DNA of 64,000 bases from Beijerinckiaceae bacterium (GTDB lineage: Bacteria; Pseudomonadota; Alphaproteobacteria; Rhizobiales; Beijerinckiaceae), in assembly GCA_024304885.1 (NCBI GenBank), contig JALJOM010000003.1, positions 2,266,110 through 2,330,109 on the forward strand. Reading direction: 5' to 3'. The notes beneath the pieces are model-generated. The model had not been told where the DNA came from, did no database searches, and was given only the letters and a program-made list of their open reading frames with translations. A program made the translations under genes and the position numbers. Below, one piece after another: positions 26,215 through 34,608 of this stretch; position 1 is the stretch's first letter, and every line of letters starts with the position of its first letter.

Positions 26215-26481
26215 ATGGCGACAATGACCGTAGACTTGCCCGACCTCATGAAAGATTGGGTCGAAGCGCAAGTCCGGCATGGCGACTACGCCAGCGCCAG
26301 TGATTATGTCCGCGACCTGATCCGCCGCGACCGCGACCGCCGCGAGCACGAGTTCTCCCTCGAGGATTTGCGCGAAAAGCTGGCCGCTTCCAGAGACAGC
26401 GGCATCAGCACCCGTACCCTCGATGAAATCTTCGCCGAGGCTCAGGAGATCGCCAAAGCTCGCGGGATGGAGCATGGGTGA
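26215..26481 (+). CDS. ParD/CopG-like type II antitoxin
   Basis: An 88-residue protein with an N-terminal ribbon-helix-helix (TMTVDLPDLMKDWVEAQVR, YASASDYVRDLIRRDRDR), followed by a charged toxin-binding tail. GGAGG lies 8 nt upstream of the ATG. Its stop overlaps the toxin start by 8 bp, the classic antitoxin-first layout. It would neutralise the toxin and repress its own promoter. Confidence 0.9.
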   Translation: MATMTVDLPDLMKDWVEAQVRHGDYASASDYVRDLIRRDRDRREHEFSLEDLREKLAASRDSGISTRTLDEIFAEAQEIAKARGMEHG

Positions 26482-26776
26482 ATATCGGCTCACCAAAGAC
26501 GCCGATGACGATCTCTTGAAAATCTTTCTCTATGGGTTCGAGCTATTTGGCCGGGCGCAGGCGGAGGAATACCGCGATAGCCTGAACCGATGCTTTCAGC
26601 TTCTCGCCGAAAATCCGCGCCTCGGCCGCAACGCCGACGAGCTTGCCCCGGGAGCAAGGCGGCATGAACATACCCGACACGTTATTTTTTATGACGAGCA
26701 GCCGTATGGTGTGCTGATTACTGCCATCATCCACGAGCGCAGCATTCGCTGGCTGAAGGACAAGGAGAGTCCGTAA
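26474..26776 (+). CDS. ParE/RelE-superfamily type II toxin
   Basis: A 100-residue protein with YRLTKDADDDLLKIFLYGFELFG, LLAENPRLGRNADEL, and the C-terminal HVIFYDEQPYGVLITAIIHERSI. These fit the ParE branch, whose studied members inhibit DNA gyrase; a RelE-type mRNA interferase cannot be excluded. The ATG at 26474 overlaps the antitoxin. Confidence 0.9.
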   Translation: MGEYRLTKDADDDLLKIFLYGFELFGRAQAEEYRDSLNRCFQLLAENPRLGRNADELAPGARRHEHTRHVIFYDEQPYGVLITAIIHERSIRWLKDKESP

Positions 26777-27240
26777 AAGCGTCGTAGGTGGCGCCGTGTT
26801 CGAGGGCGTCACTTGCCTCACGCTCCAAATCAAAACCGATTACTTTTTGATGACGCTACGCAGGCAGCTCGCAGCCAGTCGCAGGTTCGACTCCACAGTG
26901 CGCTAGGTGCTCGGCAATCGTTCTCAACCGGTCGGTTCGCGGCGCTTCCTGATTTTTTGCGTGCAAACCGGCGCAGGACGCGGCCATGGGCGGGGTAAGA
27001 CCCGGAAAGCAAAATATAGTTCACGCCTTCGGCATTCCAGAGTCTCTGGATCACCTGGGACGAGCTAATTGATCGCATTTGGACTTTTGCCTGTTCCGCT
27101 GGTTAGTTGATACAGAGATCGAGATCTTTCGTGTCTCGTAGACAAATGATTTTGAGAAGAAATTTCCGTGTGAAATTCACGTAGGTAAATCATACGCCGA
27201 CGTCGGAGAAGCGATTCGAGATCACGAACCCGCCACCCCC
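26777..27240. other. Intergenic, no gene recognised
   Basis: A 464-bp gap with lower GC than its neighbours, especially 27050-27200. It contains an isolated tRNA T-arm-like string (GTCGCAGGTTCGACTCC near 26880) but no cloverleaf. With the adjacent toxin-antitoxin genes, this could be a remnant of acquired DNA. Confidence 0.4.
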
Positions 27241-28347
27241 TCACGCAGCGGCGGCCCCCGCGACGCGCTCGGGAAAAGCCGCGGCGAGGGCCGCACGGGT
27301 GGCTTCGATCACGCCGCGCTCGGTGATGAGCCCTGTCACGAGGCGCGCCGGGGTCACGTCGAAGGCCGGATTCAACGCCTCGCTGCCCACCGGCGTCACC
27401 GCGACGCTCGTCGTGCTGCCGTCGCCGTTGCGCCCCGTCACATGCGTGACCTCGCGCGGCGACCGGTGCTCGATCGGGACCTCCGCGATCCCATCCGACA
27501 AGGTGAAATCGATCGAGGGCGACGGCGCAGCGACATAGAACGGCACGTCGTTGTCCCGCGCCGAGAGAGCCTTGAGGTAGGTGCCGATCTTGTTGCAGAC
27601 ATCCCCGGACGCCGTGGTGCGATCAGTCCCGACGATCACGAGATCGACCTCGCCGTGCTGCATGAGATGGCCGCCGGCATTGTCCACGATGAAGGTGTGC
27701 GGCACGCCGTGCTGGCCGAGCTCCCAGGCGGTGAGCGCACCCTGGTTGCGCGGGCGGGTCTCCTCGACCCACACATGGACCGCGAGCCCCGAGTCGTGAG
27801 CCTTGAAGATCGGCGCGGTCGCCGTCCCCCAATCGACGGTCGCGAGCCAGCCGGCATTGCAATGGGTGAGAATATTCACCGGCCTGCCCGGCTTTCGCGC
27901 GGCGATGTCGCGAACGAGCGCGAGGCCGTGGTCCCCGATCGCCGCGCAGAGCGCCACATCCTCTTCCGCGATCTCGTTGGCCCGCGCCATGGCGACCTCG
28001 GCTCGCCGAGACGCCGCCACGCCAGCGAGATGCCGGCGCATCTCGTCCAAGGCCCAGCGGAGGTTCACCGCGGTGGGCCGTGTCGCGGCGAGCTTCGCCG
28101 AGGCAGCGTCGAGATTGGTGTCGGAAGGATCGGCCCGCATCGCGAGCGCCACGCCGTAAGCCGCCGTCACGCCGATCAGGGGCGCGCCACGCACCTGCAT
28201 GGTCGTGATCGCCTGCGCGGCCTCCTCGACCCGGGTCAGCGGGACGATCTCGAAATGATGGGGCAAGCGGGTCTGGTCGATGATCTCGATGGCCGCGCCG
28301 TCCGCGCGCGGCACGATCGTCCGGCAGAATCGACCATCGACACGCAC
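27241..28347 (-). CDS. mtnA: S-methyl-5-thioribose-1-phosphate isomerase
   Basis: A 368-residue enzyme of the methionine salvage pathway, converting methylthioribose-1-phosphate to methylthioribulose-1-phosphate. It carries [19 protein letters not shown], catalytic Cys163 in [10 protein letters not shown], and catalytic Asp242 in [19 protein letters not shown]. The start is a GTG at 28347 with AAGGAG 8 nt upstream. Other salvage genes are not nearby. A paralogous eIF2B-type regulatory protein is unlikely because both catalytic residues are present. Confidence 0.95.
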   Translation of the reverse strand: MRVDGRFCRTIVPRADGAAIEIIDQTRLPHHFEIVPLTRVEEAAQAITTMQVRGAPLIGVTAAYGVALAMRADPSDTNLDAASAKLAATRPTAVNLRWALDEMRRHLAGVAASRRAEVAMARANEIAEEDVALCAAIGDHGLALVRDIAARKPGRPVNILTHCNAGWLATVDWGTATAPIFKAHDSGLAVHVWVEETRPRNQGALTAWELGQHGVPHTFIVDNAGGHLMQHGEVDLVIVGTDRTTASGDVCNKIGTYLKALSARDNDVPFYVAAPSPSIDFTLSDGIAEVPIEHRSPREVTHVTGRNGDGSTTSVAVTPVGSEALNPAFDVTPARLVTGLITERGVIEATRAALAAAFPERVAGAAAA

Positions 28348-28493
28348 GAGCCTGCTCCTTCACCGAGATGCGAGGATGTCGCTACGGGAAAGGAACCGCT
28401 GCGCGCAAGGACAAATCCGCGCCCGGCACAATCGCGCAAGAGACCACGCCCGCGAACGCATTCGCGCGCTGCCTGGTCTCCGGTCCGAGCGCA

Positions 28494-28757
28494 TCAGCAA
28501 TTGCTGCAGATGCTCTGCTCGATCCGCCTGTCCTTCTCGTAGGCCGAGCGGCCGGATCGCATCGACGAGAGGTCCTGCGGCAGAAGAGCCGGCCTCGGAA
28601 CGGTCGCGCCTGTCGCGGTCAGGTATCTCGTGTGCAGCGGCGCTCCCGGACGCGGCTCGTTCGCCGGGCCGCCTGGCCCGGGCATCCCGGCTTGCGCCAA
28701 AGCGGCTCCGCCCCCGAGCCAGGACGCGCAAAAGATCACGCAAAGCCCCTTGTTCAT
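28494..28757 (-). CDS. Small secreted protein of unknown function
   Basis: An 87-residue protein with a clear Sec signal peptide (about 1-22, ending GAALAQ), a Gly/Pro-rich segment, and a C-terminal SICSNC. The start at 28757 is fixed by a near-perfect GGAGGTG 5 nt upstream. I do not recognise a family. Cysteines at the extreme C-terminus could form a disulfide or bind metal. It lies 146 bp upstream of mtnA and diverges from the coiled-coil membrane protein. Confidence 0.65.
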   Translation of the reverse strand: MNKGLCVIFCASWLGGGAALAQAGMPGPGGPANEPRPGAPLHTRYLTATGATVPRPALLPQDLSSMRSGRSAYEKDRRIEQSICSNC

Positions 28758-28850
28758 GTCCCACCTCCCCCACGGATCACAACGCCGGGAGGAGCGCGGA
28801 AGTTTCGCCTTTTTTGCCCGGCAGGATGGGCCGAAGGAATGCAATTCACC

Positions 28851-28870
28851 GCGCATTAAGGATAATGCGC
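28851..28870 (+). promoter_or_regulatory. Perfect inverted repeat in the divergent gap
   Basis: GCGCATTA, a 4-nt spacer and TAATGCGC form a perfect 8-bp inverted repeat between the divergent small secreted gene and the membrane-protein gene, 43 bp before the latter. It looks like a dimeric-regulator operator; the regulator is unknown. Confidence 0.45.
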
Positions 28871-28912
28871 GATGGTTCCGGGAAAAACCTCGACCATGCT
28901 CGGAGGATGGCG

Positions 28913-29815
28913 ATGGATCATTCCGACGATGAGGCCGACCCCGCGGTCCGGAAGGCGAACGACGCGCTCCGGAAAGCCCGCGAAGCCCTCGGCAAGGGAA
29001 ACGACGAGTCGCCGCAGCCGAGCACGGCATCCGGGCTCGTTCCTTGGGCTGCCACGGCCGAGGCGCGGCGGACGCCTGCCGCAGCCGCGAAGCGTAGGCG
29101 CGTACTCGGCGTTCTCGTGTCGGTCGGCCTCGGCGTGGCCGGACTGGGCGTCGGCGCGGCTGCGGTGAACCTGGCCCGATCCCAGGCATGGCTGGCTCCG
29201 ATCCTCGGCGTGCCGACCCCGGCACGAGACTCCCTGCCCGCCGCTCGAGCCCGGAATTCGGAGAGCCTCGAGCAGCAGATGACGGAGGCGCTCGGCGCGC
29301 TGCAGCTCGAGGTCGCGGAGCTGCGCGCCGCCCTCGCGCGCGCTCGAGGCGACGACGGCGCCGCGACCGTGACGAAACGGCCCGACGAGCTGGCTGCGCG
29401 TCTCGACAGGTCGAAAGCCGAGACGAGCGGCTCGATCGCGGAGCTCGCGGCCAAGATCGATCCGCTTCGGCAGGACGTGGCGGCGAAGCTGCAGTCCGTG
29501 GCCGAGCGGCTCGACAGGCTGGAGCACCGCCGCGAGGCGGCGACCCCTGCGAAGCCCTCCGAGCCTGCGGCGGAAGCCCGCGCCGCGACCGGTCCGGTCG
29601 AGGCCACGAAGAAGCCGCCCGTGCTCAGAAGCTGGGTCGTGCGCGATGTCTACGACGGCATCGCCCTCGTCGAGGGTGCAGATGGTCCGGTCGAGGTGGC
29701 CCCGGGCGAGGTCTTGCCGGGAGCGGGCCGCGTCAGGTCGATCGAGCGCGCTGGCAGAGGCTGGGTCGTCGTCACCAGCCGCGGCGTGATCGACAGCGCC
29801 CGCGGCCGATTCTAG
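28913..29815 (+). CDS. Single-pass membrane protein with periplasmic coiled coil
   Basis: A 300-residue protein: charged cytoplasmic N-terminus (1-62), one transmembrane helix (about 64-86, VLGVLVSVGLGVAGLGVGAAAVNLA), a coiled coil (about 120-215, LEQQMTEALGALQLEVAELRAAL onward), and a C-terminal beta-rich module with VVRDVYDGIALVEG, EVLPGAGRVRSIER and GRGWVVVTSRGVI. I recognise this layout from uncharacterised Rhizobiales proteins but no function is known. GGAGG lies 6 nt before the ATG at 28913. A hairpin with a T-run follows the stop codon. Confidence 0.8.
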   Translation: MDHSDDEADPAVRKANDALRKAREALGKGNDESPQPSTASGLVPWAATAEARRTPAAAAKRRRVLGVLVSVGLGVAGLGVGAAAVNLARSQAWLAPILGVPTPARDSLPAARARNSESLEQQMTEALGALQLEVAELRAALARARGDDGAATVTKRPDELAARLDRSKAETSGSIAELAAKIDPLRQDVAAKLQSVAERLDRLEHRREAATPAKPSEPAAEARAATGPVEATKKPPVLRSWVVRDVYDGIALVEGADGPVEVAPGEVLPGAGRVRSIERAGRGWVVVTSRGVIDSARGRF

Positions 29816-29858
29816 AGCAATTTCCGGCGAAGCGGAGCCCGGGTCGCCGGAGAATTTT
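29813..29858 (+). terminator. Terminator-like hairpin built on a truncated family A repeat head
   Basis: The sequence begins with the repeat family A head (TAGAGCAATTTCCGGCGAA) and then forms TCCGGCGA (29823-29830) / TCGCCGGA (29844-29851), followed by GAATTTTT. It starts right at the stop codon of the coiled-coil membrane protein gene, so a repeat copy appears to have been shaped into its terminator. Confidence 0.6.
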
Positions 29859-29877
29859 TCGCCCTCGAGCGAGGAAG

Positions 29878-29954
29878 TGGTACCGCCACCCCGGATCGAA
29901 CGGGGGACCTCTAGATCCACAATCTAGCGCTCTAACCAGCTGAGCTATGGCGGC
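29878..29954 (-). tRNA. tRNA-His (anticodon GTG), without encoded G-1
   Basis: A 77-nt cloverleaf with encoded CCA. Acceptor GCCGCCA pairs with TGGCGGT (first pair G1-U72), D-arm GCTCAGCTGGTTAGAGC, anticodon loop TTGTGGA, T-arm CCCCG-TTCGATC-CGGGG. The discriminator is A73 and the base before position 1 is C, so the usual G-1/C73 histidine identity is absent. This matches the divergent tRNA-His of many alphaproteobacteria. Confidence 0.95.
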
Positions 29955-30264
29955 GCGGCCCGGGCGCCTCGATGGTCTGTCGAGACGTCGGGTAACGGTA
30001 GGCGCACGGTCGCAATGACGCTTAGGCAAAGAGAGTCCCGAATGCAAGGCCCGCGAGCCGCAGGCACCGCCCCGTCATGGCTCGAAGCAGGTGCGCGCGT
30101 GTCCGTGCCAGGGTCGGTCCGGATCGACGCACTTGCGCTGCTGACGATTCTGTAACAACCGTCGAGAGAGATCGTTATCGGGTCGCGGCAATAGGTTGAA
30201 GCACGCGCATCGAGCGACTGGCCGAGCGGCCGGCTCCAGCACTAACTCGTCTTGGCCAGGGCTC
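29955..30264. other. Intergenic between tRNA-His and the sensor kinase
   Basis: A 310-bp divergent gap that should contain the tRNA-His and kinase promoters. No gene or clear motif seen. Confidence 0.4.
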
Positions 30265-31755
30265 ATGGCGCAGGTCTTCAGCTTTCGCGTTCTCGAGCGG
30301 ATCACGGCGCAAGTCCTGCGATCGTTCGGCTTTGCTCCGGCATCGGGCGCTCCGCCGAAGGACCCGGTCGACGCTCGCGTCTTCCGCGCGGCGACGGAAA
30401 AGCTCGCTCCGGTCGGCGAGACCGCCGAGCTGCGCGGCCCACTCCCCGCCCCCGAAGCCTCCGGAACGGCTGCCGTCGCCGATCCGCCTCCGGCCGAACG
30501 CCCTTCGCCGGAGGATCGCGATCCGGTGCCGGATCCCGTAGATCGGGCCGGCCCGATGGGACGCAAGGCGTTGAGCCGTGACGAGGAAGCGGCGTTCCAG
30601 GCGATCGCCGCGATGCTCGGGCCACGCAGCGACGATCGAGTCTCGCCGCACGACGCCGCTCGCAACGCGACCGCACCCTCGGACGCCGCCCTCGGCCTGC
30701 CGAAGTTCGGATCGGAGAATGCGGCGATCCTCGATCTCGTGCCGCTCGGGATCGTCGTGCTTCTCGAGCAGGATCCGATCTTCGTCAATCGCTTCATGCT
30801 CGATCTCCTCGATGCCACGGATCCGAGCGCGGCGCGGGCCTCCGGCCGCCTCGATGTCGTTTCCTCGTATTTGTCCGGGACGACCCTCGGACCGGAGATC
30901 GTCGAGATCCCGGGCGGCAGCGGCCCCATCGCGATGATCGCGCGCACGCATGCGATTCGATGGGACGGCGCCGCGGTTATGCTCGCCTGCCTCAGGCCTT
31001 GCGCAGAGAGCGGCTGGAAAAGGCTCGAGGAGGAGCTTCGGGACGCGCATCGGCAGGCCGAGCGCGCGAGCGCCTTGAAGTCGGACTTCCTCGCCAAGGT
31101 CAGCCACGAGATTCGCACGCCCTTGAATGCGATCCTCGGCTTCGCCGAGGTCATCCTCGACGAGCGCTTCGGCGCGATCGGGAACGCGCGCTACAAGGAC
31201 TATCTGAAGGATATCCACGCCTCCGGAACCCTCGTGATGAGCCTCGTCAACGATCTTCTCGACCTCGCGAGGATCGAGGCGGGCAAGCTCGACCTCACGT
31301 TCGTCCCGGTCGATGCCAATGCCGTCGTCACGGAATGCGCCTCGCTCATGCAGCCCCAGGCGATCCGCGAGCGGGTCGTCGTCCAGCTCGCCTTGGCTCC
31401 GGGACTACCGCCCGTCCTCGCCGACGAGCGATCGCTGCGCCAGATCGTCCTCAACCTTCTGTCGAACGCGGTGAAGTTCAACGAGCCGGGTGGTCGGGTG
31501 GTCGTCGCGACGACGCTCGCGGACTCGGGCCAAGCGTTGCTGCGCGTGCAGGATACCGGGATCGGGATGTCGGACTCGGAAATCGAGATCGCGCTCGAGC
31601 CGTTCGGGCGGGTCGCCGGGCAGCGGTCTTCGGTGGGGACCGGGCTCGGTCTCCCGCTGACCAAGGCCCTCGTCGAGGCCAACCGTGCCCGTTTCTCGAT
31701 CTCGAGCAAGAAGAGCGAGGGGACCTCGATCGAGATCGCCTTCCCGCCTGCGTGA
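30265..31755 (+). CDS. PAS-like sensor histidine kinase
   Basis: A 496-residue protein with no predicted membrane segment: a long Pro/Ala-rich N-terminus (1-140), a PAS-like region (about 150-250, ILDLVPLGIVVLLEQDPIFVNRFMLDLL), a HisKA domain with the phosphoacceptor His in KVSHEIRTPLNAILGFAEVI, and an HATPase_c domain with the N box LRQIVLNLLSNAVKF, G1 VQDTGIGMSD and G2 SSVGTGLGLPL. The layout resembles soluble PdhS/PleC-DivJ-like kinases of alphaproteobacterial cell-cycle control, but the assignment to that group is inference. No response regulator is adjacent. The ribosome site is weak. Confidence 0.9.
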   Translation: MAQVFSFRVLERITAQVLRSFGFAPASGAPPKDPVDARVFRAATEKLAPVGETAELRGPLPAPEASGTAAVADPPPAERPSPEDRDPVPDPVDRAGPMGRKALSRDEEAAFQAIAAMLGPRSDDRVSPHDAARNATAPSDAALGLPKFGSENAAILDLVPLGIVVLLEQDPIFVNRFMLDLLDATDPSAARASGRLDVVSSYLSGTTLGPEIVEIPGGSGPIAMIARTHAIRWDGAAVMLACLRPCAESGWKRLEEELRDAHRQAERASALKSDFLAKVSHEIRTPLNAILGFAEVILDERFGAIGNARYKDYLKDIHASGTLVMSLVNDLLDLARIEAGKLDLTFVPVDANAVVTECASLMQPQAIRERVVVQLALAPGLPPVLADERSLRQIVLNLLSNAVKFNEPGGRVVVATTLADSGQALLRVQDTGIGMSDSEIEIALEPFGRVAGQRSSVGTGLGLPLTKALVEANRARFSISSKKSEGTSIEIAFPPA

Positions 31756-31857
31756 CCCGGTCGGACAGCCGGCCAGACGGAACCCGGCCGAGAAGGAGAA
31801 CAATCGGAATTGTCGGCGTCCGGCTTGTCCGCAGCCGGACCCTTCGACCTAAAGGTC

Positions 31858-31961
31858 TAGAGCAATTTCCAGCGAAGCGGATACCACTTCGCGTCGTGAA
31901 ATTGCGACAAAACAAGAACGTAGAGCGGGTTACCGATTCAACCGGATCGGAAACCGCTCTA
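31858..31961 (+). repeat. Dispersed repeat family A, copy 2 (full length)
   Basis: A 104-bp element between convergent genes. The left half carries AATTTC...GAAATT and GAAGCGG...CCACTTC inverted pairs. The right half is a hairpin with TAGAGCGG and CCGCTCTA ends. Very close to the copy at 38441. Confidence 0.9.
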
Positions 31962-31973
31962 TGCCAGCGCAGG

Positions 31974-33641
31974 TCATTGTCGCGGCCGATCACGTAGAAA
32001 GATCTTCCAGCAAGGCGTCAGCTGCAGCTGCCTCCAATCTCCGAGTTGCGATGCCACGGTCTCCAGCGCGGCTCGGCGATACACGAAAACCGGGCATTGG
32101 GGGACAAGCAATGCGTCGGCAGTCAGCAACTGCTGCCTCATCTGCGCCCGTAACGGACCCGGGGTGGTTCGGTCCGGAGCGAAAGCGATGGGCAAGCCCT
32201 TGATGGGTGGCGTGCCGAGCAAGCTCGGCATCGGATCCACATAGTCGAGCGTCGCGAGCAACTCGATCCGTTCGCCCGCGGCCTGCAAGTCCCTAATGCT
32301 ATTCGCTGCGTCTACCAAGGAGAGGAGGTATGCCATCATCGTGCGCGGACTCGCGGAATCCGCCATTTCCAGGTCGAGCTGTGCCGCGCGCTCCTCGTAG
32401 GCTGGGTTCCCGCCCTGAAGGATCAGCATGGCGCGGGCTTTCCGGATATCGGCCTCCCTGCCAACCAGGCGCATGCCCCAATTCTGCAGCTCGGTGACGG
32501 GATGCTGGCGCAGCTGCGCCGTCGCCAGCTGGCCGTAGCCTAGCAACAGGTTCGCCCCGACCAGCACGCAAAAGCCGGTCACACTGATGAGCAGCAGGCT
32601 GCGCATCTTAGGGGGGAGCTCGCGGTGCTCGTCGAGGCTCTCCATGCGCAGCACCGCCGGCAAAAGGAAGGCTAGTGTTTGGCTGCCGGTGTTCTGGCTT
32701 TCGATTAGAAGCCCCAGAAACGAAAGCACAGCCAAGGGCAGGGCTGGTCCGCGCAAGATCGCCTGCGCGAACTGCCATGTCCGACCTCGAACCGCGATGA
32801 ATTGGCTCGAGAGCAACGCGGCCGTCGATCCCAGGAGCAGGAAAAAGGGCCCGATATTTTGACCCAACGCACCGATAATGCGGTTCAATTGCCCTTGGGC
32901 GAACTCCTGGGCCACTTGGCTCATCGTTGCGATGTCTTTCAGGTAAGCAAGCAGCACTGGAAGCGATACCAAGGCGAGGACACCGACTGCCACGGCTCCG
33001 GCCAGGATGCCCCGCGCGTCGAGGCGGCCAGCGAGCGCCGCGCCGATCACGAGGATCAGGCCCGCAGCGAAGGCCGTGATCTTCAGAGCGAAGAGAACGA
33101 GGAGCACCAGGACGGCGATAATGGTAACCGTCCATTTCGACGCGGGCCACCAAAGCGCGGTGACCAGGACGTAGAGGAGCAGGCCCGCTTGGCGGTTATA
33201 GATTCCGAAGGCGTCGCCTCCCGATGTCCCCCACGGCCGGTTGAAGTTGGCTGGTGCCAGTGCCAGCGCGATGAAGAAACCCCAGATCACAATCGCAGCC
33301 CATTTCGGTGGCTTGGCCGAAGCGAGCGCCCATGCCAGCAGGAATGCCGCCAAGGGGACGATGGCATATTGTGCGGCTAGGATCGGCTCCGCACCGGGGA
33401 AGGCCGCCTTGACCAAGGCGTAGCCGTACAGGGAGAGGAACCCGAACGGGGAGACGAAATCGAGATGCGGCACCTGCCCGCTTCTAATGCGGTGCTCGGC
33501 ATCCACGTACATGAATATGTCGTAGTGGTAGCTGCTGACCGGAAGCACCACAGGCAGCAACAGCAACAAGGCGCAGAGGGAACTCAGGGCTATTGCTACT
33601 GCCGCATGCGCGCCGGCGCCAATCGTCTGGTCAATTTTCAT
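31974..33641 (-). CDS. Polytopic membrane protein, GT-C glycosyltransferase-like
   Basis: A 555-residue protein with about 10-11 predicted transmembrane helices in the first 400 residues and a C-terminal soluble domain (about 410-555). After the first helix, YHYDIFMYVDAEHRIRSGQVPHLDF resembles the acidic first periplasmic loop of GT-C enzymes that use polyprenyl-linked sugars. No close family is recognised, so a transferase role is inference. GGGAGA lies 9 nt before the ATG at 33641. Its codon usage is less GC-biased than its neighbours, hinting at later acquisition. Confidence 0.7.
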   Translation of the reverse strand: MKIDQTIGAGAHAAVAIALSSLCALLLLLPVVLPVSSYHYDIFMYVDAEHRIRSGQVPHLDFVSPFGFLSLYGYALVKAAFPGAEPILAAQYAIVPLAAFLLAWALASAKPPKWAAIVIWGFFIALALAPANFNRPWGTSGGDAFGIYNRQAGLLLYVLVTALWWPASKWTVTIIAVLVLLVLFALKITAFAAGLILVIGAALAGRLDARGILAGAVAVGVLALVSLPVLLAYLKDIATMSQVAQEFAQGQLNRIIGALGQNIGPFFLLLGSTAALLSSQFIAVRGRTWQFAQAILRGPALPLAVLSFLGLLIESQNTGSQTLAFLLPAVLRMESLDEHRELPPKMRSLLLISVTGFCVLVGANLLLGYGQLATAQLRQHPVTELQNWGMRLVGREADIRKARAMLILQGGNPAYEERAAQLDLEMADSASPRTMMAYLLSLVDAANSIRDLQAAGERIELLATLDYVDPMPSLLGTPPIKGLPIAFAPDRTTPGPLRAQMRQQLLTADALLVPQCPVFVYRRAALETVASQLGDWRQLQLTPCWKIFLRDRPRQ

Positions 33642-33975
33642 TGCACAATTCTCCCGGTTCGCCGAGATCATGGCCAATAGAGCGCTTTCCCACCTGGGGA
33701 GCTGGAATGCAGCGCAAAATAGATAACTAGAATTGGCTTGCAATGCAAAACCAACGTGACAGCCATTGCGGGATGACGACGAGCCAAGGGATCGCGAGCA
33801 TGGCGGAATTTCCCGTCGTCGAGCTACGAAAGGCCGGCAACGACTTCCGAGACCGAGGTCGCATTCCTACCCGCGTGATCCCCGCCCTCCCGAGAGACTT
33901 CGCCCGAAGCAGAGGAACTTTCCTCGCGGGCGCCCGTTGATGTCGCGTCCAGTCCTTGTTCTCGGGGCGAAGCCC
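33642..33975. other. Intergenic upstream of the GT-C-like gene
   Basis: A 334-bp gap. An AT-rich segment at 33715-33755 is the likely promoter area for the minus-strand gene. A longer open frame from 33766 runs through here but its first part is arginine/proline-rich without a ribosome site. Confidence 0.4.
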
Positions 33976-34167
33976 ATGCCAGGAAAAGCAGAGCAGGCGC
34001 CGCTCGACGCCCGGCGCGTACGTCGCGACGAGACGCTCGACCACGAGCTCGAGCAGACTTTTCCCGCGAGTGATCCCCCGTCCTCGACTCAGCCGGGCAC
34101 GCGGTCCGGCGCGCCGGATCGCGGCGCGCGAGAACGCCGGGCGGCCATCGGCAAAGCCGTGAAATGA
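33976..34167 (+). CDS. Small hypothetical protein with a TFPASDPPS motif
   Basis: A 63-residue hydrophilic protein. Its core LDHELEQTFPASDPPSSTQPG is typical of widespread small alphaproteobacterial proteins of unknown function (consensus near ETFPASDPPS). The start at 33976 follows GGGGCG; the ATG at 33940 is possible. Convergent with the arsR gene. Confidence 0.6.
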   Translation: MPGKAEQAPLDARRVRRDETLDHELEQTFPASDPPSSTQPGTRSGAPDRGARERRAAIGKAVK

Positions 34168-34225
34168 AGCTCGGGCTCGACACCACGTGGCACCGGACCC
34201 CCGGGGCCACTCCGCCGGGAATGCT

Positions 34226-34525
34226 CTACGCGAGATCGTCCTTCAGGCGCTGAACAAAAGCCTCGAGCACGTCACGCCGCAAGGAATAGCTGGCGAACTT
34301 GCCGTCACGAACGACCGCGACGAGGCCGGCCAGCTCCAGCTCCTTCATGTGGTGAGAGAGCGTCGCCGGGTTGATTCCCGTGCAGTCGCGCACCGCGCCG
34401 CAGGCGAGCGCATCCTTGTGCTCGCCGAGGCGCTTCAAGATTTCGTAGCGGCGCCGATCGCCCAAGGCCTTCGCGATCAGAAGAGCCTGCTCCTCCGTCA
34501 GCACCTTGCCAGCGAGCTCCGACAT
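34226..34525 (-). CDS. ArsR-family winged-helix transcriptional regulator
   Basis: A 99-residue regulator: LIAKALGDRRRYEILKRLGEH (helix 1-2), CGAVRDCTGINPATLSHHMKELELAGLV (recognition helix) and a wing DGKFASYSLRRD. Metal-sensing CVC is not present, although a Cys precedes the recognition helix. It is the second gene after the SDR, 83 bp downstream, and a likely ArsR operator lies before that operon. The start at 34525 has AAGGTG upstream; ATG 34543 is an alternative. Confidence 0.9.
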   Translation of the reverse strand: MSELAGKVLTEEQALLIAKALGDRRRYEILKRLGEHKDALACGAVRDCTGINPATLSHHMKELELAGLVAVVRDGKFASYSLRRDVLEAFVQRLKDDLA

Positions 34526-34608
34526 TCCCACACCTTCGGGCATGATCACCGGTCGATCATGCTCGTTGTGTATCGGCGGCATGTCGTGGGCACAATGGCA
34601 TCGTCGCC

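Noticed and set aside
26870-26900. tRNA-like T-arm string GTCGCAGGTTCGACTCC
   Set aside because: No acceptor, D-arm or anticodon stem can be drawn around it; possibly an attachment-site remnant but not supportable as a tRNA.
33766-33975. Upstream extension of the small TFPASDPPS protein
   Set aside because: The added segment is arginine/proline-rich with no ribosome site; a start at 33976 or 33940 is more credible.
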